This document shows, one piece after another, positions 1-8,433 of a stretch of DNA of 64,000 bases (positions are counted from its first letter, which is position 1; every line of letters starts with the position of its first letter). Made by a program: the position numbers and the translations under genes. Below the pieces are notes generated by a model. It had not been told where the DNA came from and ran no database searches. It was given only the letters and a program-made list of their open reading frames with translations. The DNA is from Occultella aeris (GTDB lineage Bacteria; Actinomycetota; Actinomycetes; Actinomycetales; Beutenbergiaceae): contig NZ_CACRYJ010000068.1 in the NCBI RefSeq assembly GCF_902703175.1, positions 233,727-297,726 of the forward strand, given 5' to 3'.

Positions 1-298
1 TCTGCTGCCGGTGCCGCTGACGCTCTCGAATCTCGGCCGCCAGCCGCCGGTCGATGTCCGCCACCGCGACGGCGAACTCCGACTGGTCGGCCCGTTGCAA
101 ACCCCGCACTTGCGATAGTGGGACCCCGGCCTGGGCGAGGGTCCGGATCTTGATCACCTCGATCACTGCGGCGGCGTCGTACCGGCGGTAGCCGGAGTGG
201 TCCCGCTCCGGTTCCGGCAGCAGTCCCGTGGCGTGATAGTGCCGCACCGCGCGAATGGTGACCCCGGAGTACGACGCCAGTTCACCGATAGTCAGCAT
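1..298 (-). CDS. MerR-family transcriptional regulator (3' end outside window)
   Basis: Reading leftward from ATG at 298 the protein begins MLTIGELASYSGVTIRAVRH, the typical MerR winged-helix start, followed by a GYRRY motif and a helical region (about 99 residues seen). The C-terminal part, which would show an effector domain, lies beyond the window. It starts 12 bases after the stop of the alpha/beta hydrolase and is probably co-transcribed with it. The palindrome at 1181-1201, upstream of the hydrolase, fits a MerR operator, so autoregulation of the pair is likely (inference). Family assignment is firm; the inducer is unknown. Confidence 0.88.
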   Translation of the reverse strand, partial: MLTIGELASYSGVTIRAVRHYHATGLLPEPERDHSGYRRYDAAAVIEVIKIRTLAQAGVPLSQVRGLQRADQSEFAVAVADIDRRLAAEIRERQRHRQQ

Positions 299-310
299 CG
301 CACCAGTCTC

Positions 311-1123
311 CTACCTCGCGTTAGAGGGACCGCCGCGGGCGGCGGATCCAGGTGTGCTCCGGATGATCCGAGCGATCTCCCGTGCGTGAGTGAACGGCAG
401 TCCGTGGTCTGCGTCGATCCAGGACGTGACGATGTGTGGCTGGTCGCGCAGCAGCCGCTCGACGCCGGCGCGCCAGGCCCGGTTGAGCCGCGGTGCAGGT
501 CCTTCGTTGCCGGTGCCTGCCATTGAGGTCGACATGATCATGCTCGTGGGGAGGTCGATCCTCCGGTACCGGTCAAGGATCCCGGACCGGATCACATCGA
601 CTTCCACGTTCAGGTCGAGAATCTCCTGACCGGTGAGCCGTACCTGTTGGGAGGTGTCCCGCTCGGACACCTGCTGCGCCGCCATCGCCTCCCACATGGC
701 TCGGAACTGCGGCAGGAGGGCGTCGCTGATCAACGGTTCGGGCACGGGGTTCGCCCCGTCGATGAGTACAAGGGCGGCCACGGTGTCCGGGTGTTCGGAG
801 GCGAAGTGGACGGCCAGGTCCGCGCCGAGCGAGTAGCCGACGAGCACCGATGCGGCAGCCAGGTCGAGGCGCCCGAGGTCCAGCATGACGGCGGCCAGAT
901 CGCTTAGGAACGCTTCGAAGGTGTAGTCGTCGGCCGCCGAGGAGAGGCCATGGCCACGCAGGTCGAACGTCACTACGTCGTAATCCTCCCGCAGCGATTC
1001 GGCCAGTTCGTGCAGATCGGCCTGCGTCGAGTTCAGCCCGGGGCACAGGACCATCAGCTGTCCGCGGCCGCCTCGGGACACCGCGACCCTGACGCCGTGG
1101 TGGTGGATCGTGAAGGTCTGCAT
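311..1123 (-). CDS. alpha/beta hydrolase
   Basis: A 270-residue alpha/beta hydrolase. Visible motifs are a LCPG oxyanion segment, FDLRGHG, the nucleophile elbow GYSLGAD with Ser near residue 98, and a C-terminal ADHGLPF His. No signal peptide is seen, so it is cytoplasmic. I chose ATG 1123 (MQTFTIHHHG) because the longer frame reads through the palindromic promoter region and lacks hydrolase character. It is followed directly by a MerR gene on the same strand. The substrate cannot be told; small-ester, lactone or haloperoxidase-like activities are all possible in this superfamily. Confidence 0.85.
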   Translation of the reverse strand: MQTFTIHHHGVRVAVSRGGRGQLMVLCPGLNSTQADLHELAESLREDYDVVTFDLRGHGLSSAADDYTFEAFLSDLAAVMLDLGRLDLAAASVLVGYSLGADLAVHFASEHPDTVAALVLIDGANPVPEPLISDALLPQFRAMWEAMAAQQVSERDTSQQVRLTGQEILDLNVEVDVIRSGILDRYRRIDLPTSMIMSTSMAGTGNEGPAPRLNRAWRAGVERLLRDQPHIVTSWIDADHGLPFTHAREIARIIRSTPGSAARGGPSNAR

Positions 1124-1180
1124 CGTGCTCTCGTCTCTCTCGGCCCTTACCGTGGATCGGTTGCCTCCCATGCTGCGAGC

Positions 1181-1201
1181 TTGACCCTGCGTCAGGGTCA
1201 A
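1181..1201. promoter_or_regulatory. palindromic operator, probably for the MerR regulator
   Basis: Perfect inverted repeat TTGACCCTG-N3-CAGGGTCAA in the divergent region between the hydrolase-merR pair (minus) and the GH13 gene (plus). On the minus strand TTGACC can serve as -35, with the dyad inside the long spacer, as in MerR-controlled promoters. No good -10 is visible 19 bases downstream, so the promoter assignment is weaker than the palindrome itself. Confidence 0.6.
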
Positions 1202-1250
1202 CCGTGCGTCCCAGCCGGTTGTCGTCCGTCCGGGCTGCGAGACTGAGGTC

Positions 1251-2561
1251 ATGACGTCCTGGCAGGAGCATGCGATCTGGTGGCAGGTCTACCCGCTCGG
1301 GTTCGCCGCTGCGCCCAAGGCGCTGGCGGACGCGCCACCCGAGCCGGCCCGAACCCTGCGTGCGCTGATCGACTGGCTCGACTACGCCGTCGGGCTGGGC
1401 GTTTCCGGGATCGCGCTCGGCCCGATCTTCACAGCGAGCACGCACGGCTACGACACCGTCGACCACTTCGGCATCGACCCCCGGCTCGGGGACCGGGCCG
1501 ATTTCGACGCTCTCGTGGCGGCCGCGCACGAACGCGGCCTCAGGATCATGCTCGACGGTGTCTTCAACCACGTCGGGCGCGAGCATCCAGCGTTCCGGGC
1601 CGCCGTCGAGAACGGCCCGGACAACGCCGAGGCCCGCCTGTTCGATCTCACCTGGAACGGGCCGGGCGCGGCGCCGACGGTTGGCAACTTCGAGGGGCAT
1701 GATTCCCTGGTCGCGCTGAACCACGGTGACGACGGCGTGGTCGACCTCGTCAGCGAGGTGATGCGGTACTGGCTTCGCGCTGGCGCCGACGCGTGGCGCC
1801 TGGACGCAGCGTACGCGGTGCCGACGCAGTTCTGGCAGCAGGTGCTGCCGGCCGTGCGCGCCGAGTTCGGCGAGGCCTACGTGGTGGGCGAGGTGATCCA
1901 CGGCGACTACGCGCAGATCGTTGCGGAGTCCGGGATGGATGCGGTCACCCAGTACGAGCTGTGGAAGGCGATCTGGAACTCGATCCGGGAGCGGAACTTC
2001 TACGAGCTCGACCACGCGCTCGGGCGGCACAACGACATGCTCGAGGCGTTCGTGCCGCTGACCTTCGTCGGCAACCACGACGTGACGCGGATCGCGACCC
2101 AGATCCCCGACCCGCGGCTGCGAGCGCACGCTCTGGTGCTGCTGATGACGCTGGGTGGGACGCCGTCCATCTACTACGGCGACGAGCAGGGCTTCGAGGC
2201 GGTCAAGGAGGAGCGATTCGGTGGTGATGACGCGATCCGGCCCGCGTTCCCCGACTCGCCCGCCGACCTGCCCGAGTCCGGCTGGGATGTCTACCACCTG
2301 CACCAGGAACTGATCTCGGTGCGACGCCGGCACCCATGGCTGCACCGCGCGCGCACGCGTGCGCTGAACCTGTCGAACGAGACGTACGCCTACGAGGCGG
2401 TCGGCGAAGGCGGCCGGCTGGTCGTGGTGCTGAACGTCGCCGACGCCGCGGCCCGGGTGGACGGCGTCGGTGTCACCGACGTGGTGGCCGGGCCGGCCGA
2501 ACTGGGCGACGGCGGAGCCTGGGTGCGCGTGGACGCGTGCGGCTGGGCGGTGCTCGAGTAG
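1251..2561 (+). CDS. GH13 alpha-amylase-family glycoside hydrolase
   Basis: A 436-residue GH13 (beta/alpha)8 enzyme without signal peptide, so it acts on alpha-glucosides in the cytoplasm. Conserved regions appear in order: DGVFNH (102-107), WRLDAAY with nucleophile Asp185, VVGEVIHG with acid/base Glu214, and VGNHDVTR with Asp277. A short C-terminal beta domain follows. It is shorter than secreted amylases and resembles small intracellular alpha-glucosidase or maltodextrin enzymes; exact specificity is not visible. ATG 1251 is preceded by TGAGG. It is divergent from the hydrolase-merR pair and may share the palindrome at 1181-1201 for control. Confidence 0.9.
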   Translation: MTSWQEHAIWWQVYPLGFAAAPKALADAPPEPARTLRALIDWLDYAVGLGVSGIALGPIFTASTHGYDTVDHFGIDPRLGDRADFDALVAAAHERGLRIMLDGVFNHVGREHPAFRAAVENGPDNAEARLFDLTWNGPGAAPTVGNFEGHDSLVALNHGDDGVVDLVSEVMRYWLRAGADAWRLDAAYAVPTQFWQQVLPAVRAEFGEAYVVGEVIHGDYAQIVAESGMDAVTQYELWKAIWNSIRERNFYELDHALGRHNDMLEAFVPLTFVGNHDVTRIATQIPDPRLRAHALVLLMTLGGTPSIYYGDEQGFEAVKEERFGGDDAIRPAFPDSPADLPESGWDVYHLHQELISVRRRHPWLHRARTRALNLSNETYAYEAVGEGGRLVVVLNVADAAARVDGVGVTDVVAGPAELGDGGAWVRVDACGWAVLE

Positions 2562-2668
2562 GGTCCGCGGCGCACTCCTGGTGGCGCCGCGCGCCGGCGT
2601 CTTGGCGGGGCTACCGTGCTGTGATCGGGTCGTATCCCCGCGCCCGGCAGGTTCGAGGAGGAACCAAC

Positions 2669-2878
2669 ATGGCCAACCACACGTACGGTGTCTCGGAGAT
2701 CGTCGGCACGTCGACCGACGGCATCGACGCGGCGATCTCGAACGGCGTCGCCAAGGCTGCTGGGAGTGTCCGCAATCTCGACTGGTTCACGGTCAGCGAG
2801 ATCCGTGGGCACATCGAGGACAACGCGGTCGCCGACTGGCAGGTCACGATCAAGCTGGGGTTCCGCATCGAGGAGTGA
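2669..2878 (+). CDS. dodecin family flavin-binding protein
   Basis: A 69-residue protein beginning MANHTYGVSEIVGTS, with the dodecin core GIDAAISNGVAKA and the NLDWFTVSEIRG strand. The Trp in DWF is the aromatic that stacks on the flavin in dodecins. The family forms a hollow dodecamer that stores or buffers FMN/FAD or CoA in the cytoplasm. The start is supported by GAGGAGGAACC seven bases upstream. It follows GH13 by about 107 bases, probably with its own promoter. Length and motifs match the family fully. Confidence 0.95.
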   Translation: MANHTYGVSEIVGTSTDGIDAAISNGVAKAAGSVRNLDWFTVSEIRGHIEDNAVADWQVTIKLGFRIEE

Positions 2879-2879
2879 C

Positions 2880-3338
2880 TCAGTCCGGTTCCCGGCCGAA
2901 GTTGCCTGCGAGCCACTCGTTCCGAACCGTGAGCAAGCGGGTCAGGTAGGACGTCAGGACCCACCGGTCGACGATGCGACCCAACGGTCCCAGGGGTGAG
3001 GCGAACTCGACCACGTCGGTCATCAGCGTTCCTCTCTTGCGGGCCTCGAACAGGTGCTCGTGCCACCAGCGCCCGAACGGACCGGAGACCTGCTCATCGA
3101 CGAACCGGTGCGGGAATTCGTGCTCGACGATCCGCGACGTCATCGTGAACGGGATGCCGAAGTGCCGGGCCCGCCACGTCACGGAATCGCCAGGTCCGAG
3201 CAACCCGGAGGTCACGGCACCGATCGCACGCTCATCCGAGCGCGCCATCGAAGCGGTGTGCGCGTCGATGGAGAGACTCAGATCGAAGCACGCCTCGACG
3301 GGCGCCGGTACGAGGGTCTGGAGTCGGATGCGCGGCAC
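2880..3338 (-). CDS. SRPBCC-family (START-like) protein
   Basis: A 152-residue protein with GTG start. It shows the SRPBCC/polyketide-cyclase layout: an N-terminal strand with PAPVEACFDLSLSID, a FTMTSRIVEHE segment, a FVDEQVSGPFGRWWHEH segment, a TDVVEFASPLGP strand and a long C-terminal helix. Such proteins hold hydrophobic ligands in a helix-grip cavity; this subgroup is common in actinobacteria and functionally uncharacterised. Its stop is one base from the dodecin stop, so the two genes converge with no terminator between. Confidence 0.82.
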   Translation of the reverse strand: MPRIRLQTLVPAPVEACFDLSLSIDAHTASMARSDERAIGAVTSGLLGPGDSVTWRARHFGIPFTMTSRIVEHEFPHRFVDEQVSGPFGRWWHEHLFEARKRGTLMTDVVEFASPLGPLGRIVDRWVLTSYLTRLLTVRNEWLAGNFGREPD

Positions 3339-3483
3339 TGGATGAAGCCTATGTGCGCGCCTCGCGACGAGCCTGCAATCGCCCGGACCGTGATTGAACC
3401 CGGGGTTGGACCATGGTCGGATCGTGGTTGATCGGGTTGTCCACAGGGCCGGTGGTGGTCTTCTGTTTGTCGGCGGGCAGGCG

Positions 3484-3489
3484 TAGGAT
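3484..3489 (+). promoter_or_regulatory. -10 box for a likely leaderless DUF222-HNH transcript
   Basis: TAGGAT lies 7 bases before ATG 3497 with no Shine-Dalgarno sequence in between. This spacing would place the transcription start at or next to the ATG, giving a leaderless mRNA, a common arrangement in actinobacteria. No convincing -35 is seen 17 bases upstream (TTCTGT at 3461). Confidence 0.4.
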
Positions 3490-3496
3490 GGAACAC

Positions 3497-5695
3497 ATGT
3501 TCGAGGTCGATAGTGAGGATGCCTCTCCGCAGGCTATGACGCGCCTACGGGGGTGCTGTGAGCACTGTGCCGAGGCAGTTGGTGGCGCGGTACGCGTGAT
3601 CGATTACGACACGCTGGATGAGGCCGCGTTGGCGTCGTTGTCACCGTCGGAGTTGGCTGAGGTGGCCGCATTCGAGCGGGAGCTGGAGTATCAGGACTGG
3701 TTCTCGGAGTTCGTCGGTACGCCCGAGGATCTGATCGGTGAGGGTGATCTCGGCGGCGTGGTCGGACCCGAGGAGAGCCAGGGTGACGGGTCTGCCGCCC
3801 CGGGCGCTGGACCGGTCCGGGCTCCCAGCACGGGCAGTCCTGGGGTGTTCCCGGCCGAGGTGCCGGTGGATCTGGGTGGTGACGGTCTGCCGCGGGTGGA
3901 TGCGCAGGCGTTGTCGTCTCGCCCGGTCGACGGGTTCTTGGTCGATGAGCTCACGCGCGCGGACCTGACCGGCCTCGACGACTACGAACTCGTCGACGCC
4001 CTGGGATGTTACCGGCGCCTGGAATCCGTGGCCGCGGCGGGGGTGCGGGAGGTCGCCGCGGAGCTTGCCTCGCGGGCGTCGATGGTGATGCCCCGGCCGC
4101 GGGCGGTCGGGCGGCGGGTGGTGTTCCGGGAGTCGTTGGCCGCGGACGAGATCGCGGCGAAGGTCGGGTGTTCGAAGCAGGAAGCGAACCGGTTGGTCCG
4201 GGTCGGGCAGTTCCTGGGCGGGATCGCCGCCCCCACCGGGCAGGCGCTCCTTCGGGGTGAGATCGATGCGGCTAAGGCCGATGTGATCGCGGTCGCGGTC
4301 TCGGTGTTGGAGGCCGAGGCCGCGTTCGAGGTCCAGGACGAGCTGTTGCCGAAGGCGGTGTTGTGGACCAGGCACCGGGTCAGCCAGGAGGTCGCAAAAC
4401 TGGTCGCTGCCGCTGACCCGGCGCAGTTCACCCAACGCGCCGCCCAGGCCAGCACCCGCCGGTATGTGGGCCGGGCCCGGATCGATGTCGACGGGATGGC
4501 CTCCCACACCGTGTACTGGCCCGCCGCGGACGCCCTCGGCCTGGATCTGCTGCTGGATAGTGCGGCGTCCTCGGCGAAGGCCGCCGGGGACCTCCGGACC
4601 CTGGAGCAGTTGCGTGCCGATGTCATGGCCGACATCGTCGCCCACGGGCTGAACACGGGCCAGGTCGGCGACCTGACCGGCTTCACCTTCCAACTCCAGA
4701 CCGGCGCCTGCACCCACGACCACGACGGTCATGGCCACGGCGCCGCTGACGCGGGCGCGGATTCAGAAACCGGAACTTCCACCGCCGGTCCGGCGGGCGG
4801 GTCCGAGGGAACGAGTGCGCCCAGGACCGCTTCGAGCGGCGAGTCGGAGGGGACAGCTGCGTCCACGACCGGTCCGGCGGGCGAGACCGAGGGAACGAGT
4901 GCGCCCAGCACTGCTTCGAGCGGCGAGTCGGAGGGGACAGCTGCGTCCACGACCGGCCCGGCGAACGAGGCCGAGGGAACGAGTGCGCCCGTCGCTCCCG
5001 CAGGTGCTGGGACTGGTGCCGGCTCGCAGGGTGCGTTCCTGGGGTCCTGGCACGGCGCCGATACCGGGACCGACCCCCGGGTCTTCCCACCCGCCCGGGG
5101 GCAAGGGCTGCCCCGGGTCTGGCCCGTCGGAGTCCTCGGTGGACGCCGCGCCCAGATCCTCATCCGCGTCTCCCTGACGACCCTGATGGGCGGCGACGAC
5201 CCCGGTGACGTCGAAGGACTCGGCCCCATCCCCGCCGACGTCGCCCGCGCGTTCGCCGCCGGCGGCACCTGGCGGCGCCTGGTCACCGACCCCATCTCCG
5301 ACCGGGTCCTGGACTACGGCACCACCCGCTATGAACCCCCGCAGAACATGAGTGACCGGATCAAGGAGAACGAGCCGTACTGCACCGCGCCCGGCTGCTC
5401 GGCCACCGCCCGGATGACCGAACTCGACCACCGCGTCCCGTTCCCTCTCGGACCCACCAGCGACGACAATCTCGACCCTAAGTGCCGACGCTGCCACGTC
5501 CTGAAGACCCACGGCGACTTCGAAGACGAGGTCGACGAACACGGCAACCGGTTCTGGCGCACCCCCACCGGCCACGTCTACATGCGCACCCCCGACGGCA
5601 CCATCACCGAACTCCCCAGAACCCGGCCCTCCAGCGCTGGCCACGGCCCCACCTACCGCACCGCACCCGACCCCGACGAACCACCACCCTTCTGA
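3497..5695 (+). CDS. DUF222 / HNH endonuclease-domain protein (13E12-like)
   Basis: A 732-residue protein. The central DUF222 domain spans about residues 120-430 (ELVDALGCYRRLESVAAAG, KVGCSKQEANRLVRVGQ, ALLRGEIDAAKADVI). A low-complexity Ser/Thr/Gly/Ala linker contains 28-residue repeats. The C-terminal HNH nuclease has CTAPGC, TELDHRVPF, DNLDPKCRRCH and a final HG: Cys pairs for zinc plus the catalytic His/Asn/His. This family is multicopy in actinobacterial genomes (the 13E12 repeat family of mycobacteria), with unclear role; selfish or recombination functions have been suggested. The upstream ATG at 3488 is an alternative start. Confidence 0.9.
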   Translation: MFEVDSEDASPQAMTRLRGCCEHCAEAVGGAVRVIDYDTLDEAALASLSPSELAEVAAFERELEYQDWFSEFVGTPEDLIGEGDLGGVVGPEESQGDGSAAPGAGPVRAPSTGSPGVFPAEVPVDLGGDGLPRVDAQALSSRPVDGFLVDELTRADLTGLDDYELVDALGCYRRLESVAAAGVREVAAELASRASMVMPRPRAVGRRVVFRESLAADEIAAKVGCSKQEANRLVRVGQFLGGIAAPTGQALLRGEIDAAKADVIAVAVSVLEAEAAFEVQDELLPKAVLWTRHRVSQEVAKLVAAADPAQFTQRAAQASTRRYVGRARIDVDGMASHTVYWPAADALGLDLLLDSAASSAKAAGDLRTLEQLRADVMADIVAHGLNTGQVGDLTGFTFQLQTGACTHDHDGHGHGAADAGADSETGTSTAGPAGGSEGTSAPRTASSGESEGTAASTTGPAGETEGTSAPSTASSGESEGTAASTTGPANEAEGTSAPVAPAGAGTGAGSQGAFLGSWHGADTGTDPRVFPPARGQGLPRVWPVGVLGGRRAQILIRVSLTTLMGGDDPGDVEGLGPIPADVARAFAAGGTWRRLVTDPISDRVLDYGTTRYEPPQNMSDRIKENEPYCTAPGCSATARMTELDHRVPFPLGPTSDDNLDPKCRRCHVLKTHGDFEDEVDEHGNRFWRTPTGHVYMRTPDGTITELPRTRPSSAGHGPTYRTAPDPDEPPPF
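4787..4990 (+). repeat. 84-bp in-frame tandem repeat, 2.4 copies
   Basis: Two full 84-bp units (4787-4870, 4871-4954) and a partial third (4955-4990) lie inside the DUF222-HNH gene. Each codes 28 residues of the form GPAGxxEGTSAPxTASSGES followed by EGTAASTT. The unit length keeps the frame. It is a flexible linker between DUF222 and HNH that probably expands and contracts by slippage or recombination. Confidence 0.85.
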
Positions 5696-5734
5696 GCCAT
5701 GGACTCACTGACAGAAGGCTGGAGGTCCCGGCCC

Positions 5735-6355
5735 TCAGGCGGCGCGACCCAGGCGGGCGAGCAGGCGGGTCTGGCGATCGGCGCCGTCGGGCGGGTCGAC
5801 GGCCTGCCCACAGATGCCGTCCATGTAGAGGGTCGGGCCGAAACTGTCCGCGCCGGCTTCGATCATGTCGAGTTCGTACTCGGTGAGTGCCTCGTCGCCC
5901 CCGGTGGCCCGCGCGATGTCCCAGCGGTGCACCACCATGTCCCAGACGTAGAACCGCTCGAACGTCGCACCGATGGTGGTCGGACCGAAGAAGCCGTCGA
6001 ACCCCTGTGCGGAGATCGCGGGGTCGGCGAGCAGTGCCGAGACTCGCGCGGAGTGCACGCGCCAGGCGGCCGCGGGATCCGCATCGACGTCCGGCGCCGG
6101 GCCGAGGTGCAGTTCCTGTCCAGTGAGGAACTCGCGCTGCGTCTCGATCAGGTGGCGGACCACGTCCCTGGCCGACCAACCCTCGCACGGCGAGCTGGCG
6201 GACCAGCCGTCGCTCGGGACCGAGCCGAGGAGCGCGAGCAACGGCTCGCCGACCCGACGGTGGGCCGCCGCGATGCCAGGCGCGCTGGCGGCGCCGGTCG
6301 CGGCCGTCGTACTGGTCGTATCGGTGGTGCTGTCGGTCGTATTGGTCGTACTCAT
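5735..6355 (-). CDS. maleylpyruvate isomerase-fold, mycothiol-dependent-type protein (TIGR03086-like)
   Basis: A 206-residue DinB/MPI-fold protein. After a Thr/Ser/Asn-rich N-terminal tail it shows CEGWSARDVVRHLIETQREF and FERFYVWDMVVHRWDIARATG. The two His residues and the Glu between them match the metal-binding triad of the maleylpyruvate isomerase N-terminal domain. Members are often mycothiol-dependent enzymes of unknown substrate in actinobacteria. It is divergent from an AraC-type regulator 98 bases away, which may control it. Confidence 0.82.
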   Translation of the reverse strand: MSTTNTTDSTTDTTSTTAATGAASAPGIAAAHRRVGEPLLALLGSVPSDGWSASSPCEGWSARDVVRHLIETQREFLTGQELHLGPAPDVDADPAAAWRVHSARVSALLADPAISAQGFDGFFGPTTIGATFERFYVWDMVVHRWDIARATGGDEALTEYELDMIEAGADSFGPTLYMDGICGQAVDPPDGADRQTRLLARLGRAA

Positions 6356-6453
6356 CGGGACACTCCGAACTGGTTGGCGACCTGCGCAGCTACGGCCGCG
6401 CTGGTGAACTCTGATGCCGACGACGCTAGGGCCATGAGGCAGGCTGGGTCTTG

Positions 6454-7311
6454 ATGAAATCCGACAGCGGCAGCTTGCGACCCATCGACGCGATCGAGCG
6501 GGCGCATCTGAAGGAGCCCGGGGACGCCTCCCACACCATGTTCCGGTACGAGCCGGAGCCGGACCTGCGCGGCCTCGTGGAGCGGTTCTGGATCCCGGTG
6601 TGGTCAGTGCCGCCCGGGCACGAGGCGCCCCAGCGCGTGCTCCAGTACCCGCACTGCCTGTTCGTCATCACGAACACCTACGCCCGGTTCTATGGCGTGG
6701 TCTCGGGGCTGTCGACAACCACACTCACGGGGAACGGATGGGCCGTCGGCGTCATGTGCGCACCGTCGGCCGGCCACCTGCTCACGGGTCGGTCGATCTC
6801 GGAGTACACGGACGCCTACGTCCCCATCGCCGACGTGCTCGGAGCCACGGGAGAGCCGCTCGTCGAACGGGTCCGGGCGGCGATGGCGTCCGAACCGGCT
6901 GCGCCCACGGCTCACGGCGAGGCCATGGCGGCCTACACCGACGTGCTGCGTGGCTACCTGCCGGTGGACGAGGACGGCCTGCTGATCAACGCCGTCGTCG
7001 CGTTCGTCGAGCGGAACCCGGACGTGCTTCGGGTGGCTCAGGTCTGCGCGGAGTTCGACCTGACCGAGCGCTCCCTGCAGCGGCTGGTGCGGCGCCGGGT
7101 CGGGCTGAGTCCGAAGTGGCTGATCCAGCGGCGCCGGCTGCAGGAGGCGGCGCAGCGGCTACGCGAGCAGCCGAGCAGCCTCGCCGAGGTCGCAGCCGTG
7201 CTCGGGTACGCGGACCAGGCCCACTTCAGCCGCGACTTCACCCGGGTCACGGCCGTGACGCCGGGGGAGTTCGCGAAGACGTGGGCAGGCGGTGCCACCC
7301 CTGCCTCATGA
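6454..7311 (+). CDS. AraC-family transcriptional regulator
   Basis: A 285-residue regulator. The N-terminal sensor (about residues 25-170) is of the DUF6597 type seen in many actinobacterial AraC proteins. The C-terminal AraC domain has two HTHs: RVAQVCAEFDLTERSLQRLV and SLAEVAAVLGYADQAHFSRD, then FTRVTAVTPGEF. ATG 6454 is preferred to the preceding TTG. It is divergent from the MPI-fold gene, the likeliest target. It is convergent with iolG and there is no sign it regulates inositol genes. Confidence 0.88.
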   Translation: MKSDSGSLRPIDAIERAHLKEPGDASHTMFRYEPEPDLRGLVERFWIPVWSVPPGHEAPQRVLQYPHCLFVITNTYARFYGVVSGLSTTTLTGNGWAVGVMCAPSAGHLLTGRSISEYTDAYVPIADVLGATGEPLVERVRAAMASEPAAPTAHGEAMAAYTDVLRGYLPVDEDGLLINAVVAFVERNPDVLRVAQVCAEFDLTERSLQRLVRRRVGLSPKWLIQRRRLQEAAQRLREQPSSLAEVAAVLGYADQAHFSRDFTRVTAVTPGEFAKTWAGGATPAS

Positions 7312-7373
7312 GCAAGGGCCCGACGGCGGCCAGTCCCGTCTCGTAGGCAACCCCCCGACGGCGGCCCGGCACC

Positions 7374-8384
7374 TCAGGCGTAGAAGGCCGGCTTCTCGAT
7401 CAGCTCGACGGCGAACTCCTGCGACCCGTCCGCACGCAGAGACCGCACGCCCGCGTCGCAGACCACGGCCGCGGCGTACCCGTCCCAGCTCGACGGCCCG
7501 ACGATCTCGCCGGCCTGCACGGAGTTGATCCACTCCTGCAGCTCGGTGTTGAACGCCGCCTCGAACCGCTCGTTGTAGTCCGCGGCGATCCGGTTGCTGC
7601 GCCCGGCCGTGCCGGTGCGCACGATCGCGTTCTGGTCGCCGAGCGCGACCGCACCGCGCTCGGCCACGACCTCGCAACCGATGTCGTAGCCGTAGGTGTT
7701 GTTGACGAAGATCTCGACGTCGATGAGCACATCGGAGGTGGTCCGTAACACCAGCACCAGCGGGTCGGACAGGTGCGGGAAGCGATTCGTGGTCCGCTTC
7801 GGCTTGTCGACTCGTGCGGACACGATCTCCTCGCCGAGCAGGAACCGCATCACGTCGATCTCGTGGATGGCGGTGTCCGTGATGGACATCCCCTCGAGAT
7901 AGTTCTCGGGCGAGCTCGGGTTCCGGTGCCGGTTGTGCACCATCAGCGCCTCGCCGACGTCGCCGCTGTCCAGGACGGCCTTGAGCTCCCGGTATCCGGC
8001 GTCGTACCGGCGCATGAACCCCACCTGCACGAGGCGCCGGCCGCCACGCTGCTCGGCTGCCATGATGCGTAGGCACTCCGCGGCGGTGGGCGCCAGCGGC
8101 TTCTCGCAGAACACCGGCTTGCCGGCCTCGATCGCGCGGACCACGGAGCCCTCGTGTGCGGGACCGAAGCTGGTGACGATGACCGCGTCCACGTCCTCGG
8201 CTTCGATCAGCGCCGCGTCGTCGGCGTACACCGTCGCACCGATCGGATCCGCCACCCGTTGCGCGTGGGCCGGATCGATGTCGGTGACCGCGACCACCCG
8301 CCCGCGGGCCAGCTTGTCGGTGATCCGGGCGATGTGGGAGCGGCCGATGCCGCCGGGTCCGATGATGCCGATACGAACGCTCAT
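7374..8384 (-). CDS. iolG: inositol 2-dehydrogenase-type Gfo/Idh/MocA oxidoreductase (IolG)
   Basis: A 336-residue NAD-dependent dehydrogenase that starts inositol catabolism by oxidising myo-inositol to scyllo-inosose. The Rossmann motif GIIGPGGIG is at residues 6-14, the EKP motif at 94-96, and the catalytic Asp170/His174 pair sits in ITDTAIHEIDVMRF, closely matching Bacillus IolG spacing. It is the last gene of the iol operon, 49 bases after iolE. It could also accept scyllo- or D-chiro-inositol; assignment to the pathway rests on the operon. Confidence 0.93.
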   Translation of the reverse strand: MSVRIGIIGPGGIGRSHIARITDKLARGRVVAVTDIDPAHAQRVADPIGATVYADDAALIEAEDVDAVIVTSFGPAHEGSVVRAIEAGKPVFCEKPLAPTAAECLRIMAAEQRGGRRLVQVGFMRRYDAGYRELKAVLDSGDVGEALMVHNRHRNPSSPENYLEGMSITDTAIHEIDVMRFLLGEEIVSARVDKPKRTTNRFPHLSDPLVLVLRTTSDVLIDVEIFVNNTYGYDIGCEVVAERGAVALGDQNAIVRTGTAGRSNRIAADYNERFEAAFNTELQEWINSVQAGEIVGPSSWDGYAAAVVCDAGVRSLRADGSQEFAVELIEKPAFYA

Positions 8385-8433
8385 GTGATGGTCCTCGTGG
8401 TCGCGTGCTGTGGTGCGTGACGTTCAGATGGGT

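Noticed and set aside
573..2345. 590-codon minus-strand frame across the GH13 gene and hydrolase
   Set aside because: Antisense to GH13, whose four conserved regions are all in place on the plus strand.
4787..4990. Repeat block considered as a CRISPR-like array
   Set aside because: The units are directly adjacent without spacers, keep a reading frame and code a linker in the HNH protein.
6433..7310. CATGAGGCAGG at the start and its inverted copy CCTGCCTCATG at the end of the AraC gene
   Set aside because: An 11-bp inverted pair flanking one gene could mark a small mobile unit, but there is no transposase, target duplication or longer arm, and chance is enough.
7319..7366. Direct repeat CCCGACGGCGGCC after the AraC gene considered as an att site
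   Set aside because: Only 13 bases of common high-GC composition, no integrase or tRNA nearby.
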